Translations under genes and position numbers: made by a program | Notes under the pieces: generated by a model | What the model was told of the DNA's origin: nothing | Databases searched by the model: none | The model's input: only the letters and a program-made list of their open reading frames with translations | Assembly: GCA_031277075.1 (NCBI GenBank) | Contig: JAISLV010000014.1 | Location: 1 to 13,114, forward strand | Reading direction: 5' to 3' | DNA length: 13,114 nt | From: Endomicrobium sp. | Lineage (GTDB): Bacteria > Elusimicrobiota > Endomicrobiia > Endomicrobiales > Endomicrobiaceae | Shown: piece by piece, positions 6,061 to 12,177 of the stretch | Layout of the letters: each line of letters opens with the position of its first letter | Numbering within the stretch: the stretch's first letter is position 1

Positions 6061-6164
6061 GACGGCAAATGACAAAAGCAACAGTAATTACAGATTTCCT
6101 GTTGCGTCAAAATGTTTTTCTTTCCTTGTCTTTCAGCGTTTGTTTTGCCGCTGGCGGTTCTGTT

Positions 6165-7868
6165 TTAACAGCCGCAGATAATTCTTTTTTGTTTTTGTTT
6201 TTTGTTTCTGTCTTTTTCTACGAAAAGTTTGTTTCCGTCTAAATCTTTTTGGCAGTAATACATCGCCGTAGCGTTTGTGGAGGGCGTCGGCGTGAAAATT
6301 TGAACTTGCTCGGGGCGGATTTTTAAATTCTTTCCTATAAAACTTTGTAAATTCCTCATTTCTTTTTCGCCGCATCCGGGATAGGCGGCTATAAAATAGT
6401 AAGTTAAAAATAGTTTTAAATGCGCGGCGTCGGTAAGACGGGCTTTATTAAACATTTCAAGGAATTGTTTGAGAAACGCCGAGCTTGGCTTGCCCATATA
6501 GTTTAAAATTTTATCGTCGGTATGTTCAGGAGCGATTTTCATCTGCCCTGAAATATGAGAATTTAAAAGCTCGTTTAAATAGTTTTGTCCGTTTTCTTTG
6601 TCTTGGCATATCATATCGTAACGGACGCCCGAAGATATAAAAACTCTTTTACAAAATTTTCCCGCTTTTTTTAGCAGTTCAATTTGTTTGTCGTGTCCGC
6701 AATTTAAATTTGCGCACATTTTAGGAAACAGGCATCGCCTGTTTGAGCAGCTTCCTGCAAGATGTTTTTTTTCGCCGCTGTTAATTTCGTTTTCTCTTTT
6801 GCAAAAAGAGCCGAACATATTTGCCGTCGGGCCGCCCAAATCTGAAATATTCCCTTTAAAATCTTTTAACTTTGAAATTTTTTCAATTTCCGCAAGTATA
6901 GATTTTTCGCTTCGCGAAACGACTTCCCTGCCTTGATGAACCGTTATCGCGCAAAAGCCGCATTCTCCGAAACATCCTCTATGCGTCGTAATTGAAAATT
7001 TAATCGTTTCCTGCTGTTTTACTTTTCCTAACTTTTCGCACGACGGACAAACTTCCCGCGTATAATCTAAATCGTAAATTGCGTCTAGCTCTTGCTCTGT
7101 AAGAGCGGGCTGTTTCGGGTTTTGAATTAAATATCTGTCGGCGTGTTTTTGTATAAGCGTTTTTGGATTTTGCAGACGTTCGTTTTGATAAAAAGACGAG
7201 AACGCTTCAAAAAATTTGTCGGGGACGCTTTTGCATTCCTCAAAAGACGGAAGTTCTAGGGAATTGGGCAAAGGCGTTTTTGAGATATAACATAACCCTT
7301 TGATATTTTTCCAGTCTTTTTCATCGCGCAGAGCTTCTGCCAGCGAAAGCGCAGCTTTTTCGCCCATACCGTAAATTATAATGTCGGCTTTTGCGTCAAA
7401 AAGTATTGAACGGCGCAGAGCGTTATCTTGCAAATCGTAGTGAACAATTCTTCTTAAACTCGCTTCAACGCCGCCTAAAATTATAGGTTTTGTATTTTTG
7501 AAATGCCTGCGGATAAGGTTTGTATAAACCATACAGGCGCGGTCTGGTCTGCGGTTATTTATGCCGCCCGGCGTTAAGTCGTCTTCGTTTCTGAATTTGT
7601 TTAAAGACGTATAATTTGCGACAAAAGAATCCATCGCGCCTGCCGAAACGCCCCAAAAAAGTTTCGGTTCGCCTAGCCGCGCTATTTCGTCTGTTAAAAT
7701 ATCAGGTTGAGAAATAACGGCGACTTTAAATCCTTTTGAAAAAAGCCAATTTCCTATTACTGCAACTCCGACAAAAGGACTGTCAATATAAGCGTCGCCC
7801 GATATTAAAATAATATCGGGCTGCGCCCATCCTAATTTTGTTATTTCTTCTTTATTTGTAGGAAGCAT
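6165..7868 (-). CDS. ygiQ: YgiQ-family (UPF0313) radical SAM protein
   Basis: This 567-residue protein is a YgiQ-type radical SAM enzyme of unknown substrate. The N-terminal part (TNKEEITKLGWAQPDIILIS, GDAYIDSPFVGVAVIGNWL) is the family's B12-binding-like domain. The radical SAM core holds the [4Fe-4S] ligands C299, C303 and C306 in THRGCFGECGFC. Further landmarks are DLGGPTANMFG, a cluster of extra cysteines (CSNRRCLFPKMCANLNCGHD), MKIAPEHTDDKIL, TYYFIAAYPGC and QVQIFTPTPSTNATAMYY. Proteobacterial members are longer at the C-terminus; this one ends soon after the core with a basic tail, so the extra C-terminal extension is small or absent. The start follows the family's N-terminus but has no visible Shine-Dalgarno. 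It lies 64 nt downstream of the Re-citrate synthase-like gene on the same strand and is probably co-transcribed. It converges on the yqeK-rsfS unit across repeat island 3. Confidence 0.9.
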   Translation of the reverse strand: MLPTNKEEITKLGWAQPDIILISGDAYIDSPFVGVAVIGNWLFSKGFKVAVISQPDILTDEIARLGEPKLFWGVSAGAMDSFVANYTSLNKFRNEDDLTPGGINNRRPDRACMVYTNLIRRHFKNTKPIILGGVEASLRRIVHYDLQDNALRRSILFDAKADIIIYGMGEKAALSLAEALRDEKDWKNIKGLCYISKTPLPNSLELPSFEECKSVPDKFFEAFSSFYQNERLQNPKTLIQKHADRYLIQNPKQPALTEQELDAIYDLDYTREVCPSCEKLGKVKQQETIKFSITTHRGCFGECGFCAITVHQGREVVSRSEKSILAEIEKISKLKDFKGNISDLGGPTANMFGSFCKRENEINSGEKKHLAGSCSNRRCLFPKMCANLNCGHDKQIELLKKAGKFCKRVFISSGVRYDMICQDKENGQNYLNELLNSHISGQMKIAPEHTDDKILNYMGKPSSAFLKQFLEMFNKARLTDAAHLKLFLTYYFIAAYPGCGEKEMRNLQSFIGKNLKIRPEQVQIFTPTPSTNATAMYYCQKDLDGNKLFVEKDRNKKQKQKRIICGC

Positions 7869-7932
7869 AATAGAGGGATAAGTTGAAAAGCGAAATATTA
7901 AAGCGCGAAACCTTAAAAGTTTTATCTTGCCG

Positions 7933-9306
7933 TTAAACGTATTGCGGCAGATATTTTGCCGCCAAAGCGCGCATTTCTTCGTGCGACATTGAAGTAGAAC
8001 GACCGTCTTTAAACATTCCGTCTATTTCTTCTTTTATTTGTAAAAGAGCGGGGTCGTTTTTATCAAGTTTTTTTTCGGCGTCTTTGAGTTTTTGAAGCTG
8101 CGTGTTATACCAATAGGCTATGCCCGCCAAGCCCGCTCTGTCTGTAATTGCGACTTCAGGCGGTCTGTTTAGTATGGTCATAGTGTCAAAAACATTGTAA
8201 ATTTCTTCTTCTTTCAACAAGCCGTCTGCGTGAATGCCCGCTTTTGTCATATTGAAATTTGCGCCGACAAAAGGCTGATTTGGCGGAATATTGTAGCCTA
8301 GCTCTTCTTTAAAATAGTTGGCAATATCGGTAATTACGCTTAAATCCATTCCGTTTACAGTTCCTCTTAAAGCCGCGTATTCTATAGCAAGAGCTTCTAC
8401 GGGAGTATTTCCAGTTCTTTCGCCTATAGCCAAAAGAGTGGCGTTTATGCCGCAGCATCCGTAAAGCCAAGCGTTTGTGGCATTGCTTAAAGCTCTGTAA
8501 AAATCGTTGTGTCCGTGCCATTCAATCCATTCGGAAGGAACGCCCGCATAATGGACAAGCCCGTGAATTATTCCGTTGACGTTTCTTGGCATTGCCGCGC
8601 CGGGATAACTTACTCCAAAACCCAAAGTGTCGCAGGCTCTTATTTTTACAGGCATTTTGGCTTCTTTTGAAAGTTTCATAAGTTCTCTTGCAAAAGGAAT
8701 GACAAAGCCGTAATAGTCGGCTCTGGTAATATCTTCAAAATGACAGCGCGGAATAATTCCTTCGGTAAGCGCGGACTTTACAATATCCACATACATATCT
8801 AAAGCCTGTCTGCGGGTTTTTTTGAGTTTTAAAAATATGTGGTAGTCGGAACAAGAAGTTAATATCCCCGTTTCTTTTAAGCCCATTTCTTTTACAAGGT
8901 GAAAATCGCTTTTTACCGCTCTTATCCAAGAAGTTATATGCGGAAATTCAAAGCCAAGCTCCTGACATTTGCGCACGGCTTTTCTGTCTTTTTCAGAATA
9001 CAGAAAAAATTCGGTTTGCCTTATTATGCCTTTCGGTCCGCCGAGCTTGTTCATAAATTTATAGAGCTGAACAATTTGCTCTACAGTGAACGGATCCATC
9101 GCCTGTTGTCCGTCGCGGAAAGTGGTGTCGGTAATCCAAAGTTCGTCGGGCGGGTTCATCGGTACAATTTCGCTGTTAAAACAAATCTTTGGAACGTCTG
9201 TAAAACTGAAAATATCTCTGTAAAGGTTAGGTTCGGAAACGTCTTGAAGTTCAAAATGATATTCTTCGGGTTCTAGTTTATTTGTTCTTTTATTAAAAGT
9301 AAGCAT
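7933..9306 (-). CDS. Re-citrate synthase-like DRE-TIM metallolyase
   Basis: At 457 residues this is an HMGL-like (isopropylmalate/homocitrate synthase superfamily) enzyme, which would condense acetyl-CoA with a 2-oxo acid. The catalytic segment DTTFRDGQQ (residues 60-68) and the metal-binding HGHND (264-268) are intact. The wording around them (LGGPKGIIRQTEFFLYSEKD, TGILTSCSDYHIFLKL, RCHFEDITRAD, KIRACDTLGFGV, AIGERTGNTPVEALA) matches, from memory, the clostridial Re-citrate synthase type rather than classical LeuA. It also lacks the LeuA C-terminal leucine-binding domain, so oxaloacetate is the likely acceptor, giving citrate in anaerobes that lack GltA. 2-Isopropylmalate or homocitrate synthase remains possible. 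The start is certain: AAGGAGGTGG lies just upstream and a good promoter sits 32 nt beyond the ATG. Confidence 0.8.
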   Translation of the reverse strand: MLTFNKRTNKLEPEEYHFELQDVSEPNLYRDIFSFTDVPKICFNSEIVPMNPPDELWITDTTFRDGQQAMDPFTVEQIVQLYKFMNKLGGPKGIIRQTEFFLYSEKDRKAVRKCQELGFEFPHITSWIRAVKSDFHLVKEMGLKETGILTSCSDYHIFLKLKKTRRQALDMYVDIVKSALTEGIIPRCHFEDITRADYYGFVIPFARELMKLSKEAKMPVKIRACDTLGFGVSYPGAAMPRNVNGIIHGLVHYAGVPSEWIEWHGHNDFYRALSNATNAWLYGCCGINATLLAIGERTGNTPVEALAIEYAALRGTVNGMDLSVITDIANYFKEELGYNIPPNQPFVGANFNMTKAGIHADGLLKEEEIYNVFDTMTILNRPPEVAITDRAGLAGIAYWYNTQLQKLKDAEKKLDKNDPALLQIKEEIDGMFKDGRSTSMSHEEMRALAAKYLPQYV

Positions 9307-9310
9307 ATCG

Positions 9311-9320
9311 CCACCTCCTT
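9311..9320 (-). promoter_or_regulatory. Near-perfect Shine-Dalgarno
   Basis: On the minus strand AAGGAGGTGG ends 4 nt before the ATG at 9306, with the AGGAGG core 8 nt away. It is the strongest ribosome site in the window and implies high translation of the Re-citrate synthase-like gene. Confidence 0.9.
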
Positions 9321-9337
9321 AATTAATATAAACACAC

Positions 9338-9366
9338 ATTATATTTTTTTAACGGCTTTATTGCAA
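9338..9366 (-). promoter_or_regulatory. Promoter of the Re-citrate synthase-like gene
   Basis: On the minus strand TTGCAA (9366-9361) and a perfect TATAAT (9343-9338) are separated by 17 nt. Transcription would start near 9331, about 25 nt before the ATG at 9306, with the strong Shine-Dalgarno in between. Confidence 0.65.
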
Positions 9367-9390
9367 CAACTATTAGTATTATGGTATAAT
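9361..9390 (+). promoter_or_regulatory. Divergent promoter towards dnaX
   Basis: A perfect TATAAT at 9385-9390, preceded by TGG (extended -10, TGnTATAAT), sits 18 nt after TTGCAA (9361-9366). Because TTGCAA is palindromic it can serve as the -35 of this promoter and of the minus-strand one. Transcription from about 9397 would give dnaX a leader of roughly 180 nt. Confidence 0.6.
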
Positions 9391-9456
9391 TAAAGCCAAA
9401 AAAAATAACGGGCAATATCTAAAAACTTACCTCTTAACTGTCTCTTTTAAATCAAA

Positions 9457-9520
9457 GCCTTTCAAGGCGCGATTTTATTTTATCCGCAAAATGCCGAAAC
9501 GCTTTTTGCGCGGCGGCGGA
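9457..9520 (+). promoter_or_regulatory. Structured dnaX leader: two potential hairpins
   Basis: GCCT-TTCA-AGGC (9457-9468) is a small stem followed by a T-rich stretch. A larger one pairs TCCGC (9483-9487) with GCGGA (9516-9520), GCCG (9493-9496) with CGGC (9511-9514) and CGC with GCG around a TTTTT loop, 12 pairs in all with bulges. The start codon of the small leader ORF (9491) lies in a bulge of the larger hairpin. A regulatory role is only a suggestion; no known riboswitch or SRP RNA motif is recognised. Confidence 0.35.
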
Positions 9521-9577
9521 CAAACTTCGCTTAAAATACAATTTTTTGGTATGTCCGTAATACTTTCGGCGGTATAA
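9491..9577 (+). CDS. Possible 28-residue leader ORF before dnaX
   Basis: ATG 9491 opens a 28-codon frame (MPKRFLRGGGQTSLKIQFFG and eight more residues, ending SAV) whose TAA at 9575-9577 lies one base before the dnaX ATG. There is no clear Shine-Dalgarno for it. The frame is also open upstream back to 9377 without another ATG. Its value would be translational coupling, since dnaX itself has only a weak ribosome site. It may be chance. Confidence 0.3.
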   Translation: MPKRFLRGGGQTSLKIQFFGMSVILSAV

Positions 9578-9578
9578 A

Positions 9579-11210
9579 ATGTCTTATCTTGTTTTTGCAA
9601 GAAAATTCAGACCCAAAGATTTTGACGAAGTGATAGGGCAGGAACACATATCAAAAACCCTTAAAAACGCGATTTTAGAAAACCGAATAGCCCACGCATA
9701 CCTTTTTTCAGGTCCCAGAGGCTGCGGCAAAACCACTATGGCAAGGATACTTGCCAAAGCTCTCAACTGCAAAAACGGGCCTACCGCCGAGCCTTGCGGC
9801 GTTTGCGAAAATTGCGTAGAAATAAGTAAAAGCTCAAGCGTTGACGTTTTAGAAATTGACGGAGCTTCTACCAGAGGCATAGACAATATGCGCGAGCTGC
9901 GCGAAAACGTAAAATTTGCCGCGGCAAACTCAAAATATAAAGTTTATATTATAGACGAAGTTCATCAAATAACAGCCGAAGGGTTTAACGCTCTCCTTAA
10001 AACTATAGAAGAACCGCCCGAACACGTTATTTTTATTTTAGCCACTACCGAACAGCATAAAGTTCCAATAACCATTCTTTCGCGCTGCCAAAAATACAGA
10101 TTTAAACTTATCCCTTCAAAAGAAATAGCTCTTGCTATAAAAAAAATAGCCGCAAAAGAAAACTTTGAAATTGACGACGACGCTTTAAATATAGTGATAA
10201 ACGCTTCAGGCGGCTCTATGAGAGACGCTTTGAGCCTTTTAGACCAAGCGTTTTCTTCAAGTAATGGGAAAATCAGCGCGCAATACATACGCGGTCTGCT
10301 AGGGCTTTTGCCTAAAGAAACTATCGCAAAAGTAAGCGAATGTTTGGCAAAGGGAAACGTTCAAGAAATTTTGGAAACGGTAAAAAATATTTATGAGCAG
10401 GGCTATAATATTTTGCAGTTTGCAAGGGATTTAAGAGACCATTTAAGGCAGGTAATGATTTATTCCGTCAACCCTGAAATAGCCGAAATTTCCACAGACG
10501 ACAAAAAACTTTTTGAAAGTCAAAAAACTCTGTTTTCAATTCCCCGCCATATAAGGATGAACAATCTCATTTCAAAGGCTTTAGAAGAAATGCGCTGGCA
10601 CGACCAGCCGCGCTTTTTGCTTGAAATATATTTGTTAAAAATGTCGGAGCCTTATTATAATGTAGGCGAGCTGATAAATAAAGTGTCGGAGCTTGAAAAG
10701 AATTTGCGCTCTGCAGGTTTTGAAGCGGCGCTTCCAAACGGCGAAAAAACGCGGTCGTCTTCTGAAATGCCCAGTCTTTCAGCGGGCGATTTGATAGATA
10801 TTTGGAGAGAGATTGTCTCTGCAATAACAAAAAAACATCCTCTTACGGCAGGCTCGCTTAATAAGGCGGCGATAAAAGTTTTGTCGTCTTCGGCGGTGCA
10901 AATTTCCGCTGAAAATAAGTTTGATTACGACGGCATTATGGAATTCCGCGAGCAAATATTAAAACTCTATCAAAGAAACACGGGGATGGAAATTTCCGTA
11001 AAAATCGTGATTGAAAAAAATGAAAAAGCGGCAAACCCAGAAGACGAGTTTATAGCGGAAGAAAGCCGACCGCCAGCCGAAAGCGGCGAAGGCGAAACTG
11101 TTCAATATGCCGTTGAAGAAGATTTAAAAGAAAGCGCAAAAACCGCCGTTCCAAAACACATTGAAGAAATAGCGAAGAAATTCGGCGGCGCGGTAAAAAA
11201 AATAAATTAG
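9579..11210 (+). CDS. dnaX: DNA polymerase III subunit gamma/tau
   Basis: This 543-residue clamp-loader ATPase opens and loads the sliding clamp during replication. The N-terminal half is textbook: FARKFRPKDFDEVIGQEHI, Walker A GPRGCGKT (45-52), four zinc cysteines C64, C73, C76 and C79, Walker B with DEVH (126-129), sensor 1 LATTE (154-158), the SRC arginine finger (168-170) and GGSMRDALSLLDQAF (sensor 2). Domain III runs to about 370, and the tail to 543 ends in an acidic stretch and a short basic helix. The protein is of moderate length, shorter than proteobacterial tau. The ATG follows a 28-codon leader ORF by one base and has only GGCGGT-like purines upstream. A heptamer A-AAA-AAT at codons 480-481 is followed by TGA in the -1 frame and could yield a shorter gamma-like product. 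ybaB, the usual next gene, is absent. Confidence 0.95.
   Translation: MSYLVFARKFRPKDFDEVIGQEHISKTLKNAILENRIAHAYLFSGPRGCGKTTMARILAKALNCKNGPTAEPCGVCENCVEISKSSSVDVLEIDGASTRGIDNMRELRENVKFAAANSKYKVYIIDEVHQITAEGFNALLKTIEEPPEHVIFILATTEQHKVPITILSRCQKYRFKLIPSKEIALAIKKIAAKENFEIDDDALNIVINASGGSMRDALSLLDQAFSSSNGKISAQYIRGLLGLLPKETIAKVSECLAKGNVQEILETVKNIYEQGYNILQFARDLRDHLRQVMIYSVNPEIAEISTDDKKLFESQKTLFSIPRHIRMNNLISKALEEMRWHDQPRFLLEIYLLKMSEPYYNVGELINKVSELEKNLRSAGFEAALPNGEKTRSSSEMPSLSAGDLIDIWREIVSAITKKHPLTAGSLNKAAIKVLSSSAVQISAENKFDYDGIMEFREQILKLYQRNTGMEISVKIVIEKNEKAANPEDEFIAEESRPPAESGEGETVQYAVEEDLKESAKTAVPKHIEEIAKKFGGAVKKIN
11015..11023 (+). promoter_or_regulatory. Candidate -1 frameshift site in dnaX
   Basis: In the zero frame the codons read GAA AAA AAT, so the heptamer A-AAA-AAT (11015-11021) has the X-XXY-YYZ form. 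After a -1 slip the next codon is TGA (11021-11023), giving a product of 481 residues instead of 543. Escherichia coli makes gamma from dnaX by a -1 shift at A-AAA-AAG, and Thermus uses slippage on a longer A run. AAT in the A site is a less favoured slipper, and A7 runs are frequent in this AT-rich genome. I see no strong downstream stem or upstream Shine-Dalgarno that would settle it. Confidence 0.35.
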
Positions 11211-11488
11211 AACGGCAAGACAGCGATAGTAAAAACGCTCAACTTTCCCGCAGGGTATTTAGCCGTCGCGGCTATTTCCGTTTGGACGTCTTGTAAAAAC
11301 CTTATAAATTTCCATTTTTTTTAAAGGGGCGTCGGGATTGACGGCGGGATTTTGCCGTTGACTTCTTAAAAAATACGATTTTTTAGAGATATGTAAAATG
11401 GAATTTATCGCTTTTTTACAATACATCCCGCAGATTTGAAAATTTAGAGAATGTTTTTTAATATGCCGTTTTCATAGGAAATTCAAAG
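11211..11488. other. dnaX-recR intergenic region
   Basis: This is 278 nt where many bacteria carry ybaB/ebfC; no YbaB-like frame or remnant is seen, only frames under 15 codons. Two small hairpins occur, TAGCCG-TCG-CGGCTA (11260-11274, followed by TTT) and ACGGC-GGGATTTT-GCCGT (11341-11358). Either could weakly terminate dnaX transcripts. TGTAAAA (11392-11398) and TTTTACA (11414-11420) form an inverted repeat upstream of the recR promoter that could be an operator. Confidence 0.5.
11436..11464 (+). promoter_or_regulatory. Promoter for recR
   Basis: TTGAAA (11436-11441, five of six) and TAATAT (11459-11464, four of six) have exactly 17 nt between them. Transcription would begin near 11471, followed by AGGAA (11476-11480) and the ATG at 11489. 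Confidence 0.5.
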
Positions 11489-12085
11489 ATGAATCGTCCC
11501 CAGCCCGTTGAACAGATGGTTGAAATAATCAAAAAGCTTCCCGGCGTCGGTCCTAAAATGGCCGAGCGTTTGAGCTACCATATATTGAAAATGCCTCAAA
11601 GCGAAGTTAACAGGCTTATTGATTCCATACAAAAGGGCAGACAATCTATGAAGTATTGCGACGTCTGTTTTAATTTAAGCGAAACCAATCCCTGTCCGAT
11701 ATGTTCAGACCCGTCAAGAGACAAAAATATGCTTTGCGTGGTAGAAACGCCTCAGGATTTGCTTGCGGTAAGCAAAGTCAAGGACTATAGAGGGCTATAT
11801 TTTGTGCTTGGAGGCGCATTGTCGCCTTTAGACGCTATAGGACCTGACGATATAAGAGTGGCGCAGTTGTTAAAAAAGTTAAAAAGTGATAAAATCACGG
11901 AAATTATACTTGCTACCGACGCCGATTCAAAAGGCGAAACTACGGCTTTATATCTTGCTCAGCTTATAAAACCATTTAATATTAAAGTAACAAGATTAGG
12001 ATACGGTTTGCCCGTAGGCGGAGACATTGAATATGCCGACGAAGTTACTCTTTCGCGCGCAATCGCAGGACGAAAAGAAATGTAA
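11489..12085 (+). CDS. recR: Recombination protein RecR
   Basis: At 198 residues this is a full-length RecR, which with RecO (and RecF) loads RecA at single-strand gaps. The helix-hairpin-helix LPGVGPKMAERLSYHIL (17-33) comes first, then the zinc finger C57, C60, C69 and C72. A Toprim domain follows (LCVVETPQDLLAV from 82, GGALSPLDAIGPDDI near 108-122), and then the C-terminal Walker-B-like GLPVGGDIEYADEVTLSRA. One oddity: where most RecR proteins read ATNPxxEGE, this one has ATDADSKGE (142-150), restoring the DxD acidic pair typical of topoisomerase Toprim domains. AGGAA at 11476-11480 sets the start. It has its own promoter, so it need not depend on dnaX transcription. Confidence 0.95.
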   Translation: MNRPQPVEQMVEIIKKLPGVGPKMAERLSYHILKMPQSEVNRLIDSIQKGRQSMKYCDVCFNLSETNPCPICSDPSRDKNMLCVVETPQDLLAVSKVKDYRGLYFVLGGALSPLDAIGPDDIRVAQLLKKLKSDKITEIILATDADSKGETTALYLAQLIKPFNIKVTRLGYGLPVGGDIEYADEVTLSRAIAGRKEM

Positions 12086-12089
12086 ATAA

Positions 12090-12160
12090 GACAGGCGATA
12101 AGTAAAAAATAAAAGGCAGGCGCAACCCTTTCGCTTTTTATTTTTTATATTTTGCTTGTC
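12090..12160 (+). terminator. Long AT-rich imperfect hairpin after recR
   Basis: The arms 12090-12117 and 12133-12160 form a 28-position stem around a 15-nt loop. There is an uninterrupted core of TAAAAAATAAAA with its complement, four G-U wobbles and two mismatches. The descending arm is itself T-rich, so on RNA it could act as a terminator for recR; the complementary arm could do likewise on the other strand. It may alternatively be a dispersed palindromic element. It begins 4 nt after the recR stop and ends 17 nt before the next gene. Confidence 0.5.
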
Positions 12161-12177
12161 GTTAAAAGGGGAAAAAA

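Larger units (their letters stand above)
5891..6160. repeat. Intergenic repeat island 3
   Basis: No gene is seen between the terminator and the convergent ygiQ end. The stretch holds a 16-bp repeat (5956-5971 identical to 6053-6068), an 18-bp perfect tandem (5993-6010, 6011-6028), a perfect hairpin (6040-6060) and a 77-nt run without a single T on the plus strand (5964-6040), made of GGCAA, GACAA and CAAAAACAAA words. Style and modules match islands 1 and 2. Confidence 0.75.

Noticed and set aside
5779..6081. Minus-strand 100-codon frame across island 3
   Set aside because: Its serine/leucine/phenylalanine runs are just the complement of the CAA-rich linker and lysine-rich ORF; no start site or family features.
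6154..6175. Terminator for ygiQ (GCGG..CTGTT-TT-AACAG-CCGC)
   Set aside because: Stem overlaps the last codons of ygiQ, has a 2-nt loop and a bulge, and no U-tract follows on the minus strand.
6165..6225. Replacement of the ygiQ 3' end by CAA-rich repeat linker
   Set aside because: The coding strand resembles the linkers, but the encoded FVEKDRNKKQKQKRII aligns by eye with normal YgiQ ends, so the similarity is probably from lysine/asparagine/glutamine codons.
9397..9578. SRP RNA gene ahead of dnaX, as in Bacillus
   Set aside because: No GGAAGG-type apical loop motif or long hairpin of SRP RNA is seen; the stems present are different.
9965..10288. Open frame antisense to dnaX (and similar ones at 9584-9886 and 10567-10830, minus strand)
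   Set aside because: They lie wholly inside dnaX, whose conserved motifs are clear; no ribosome site or family signature, so they are shadows of its codon usage.
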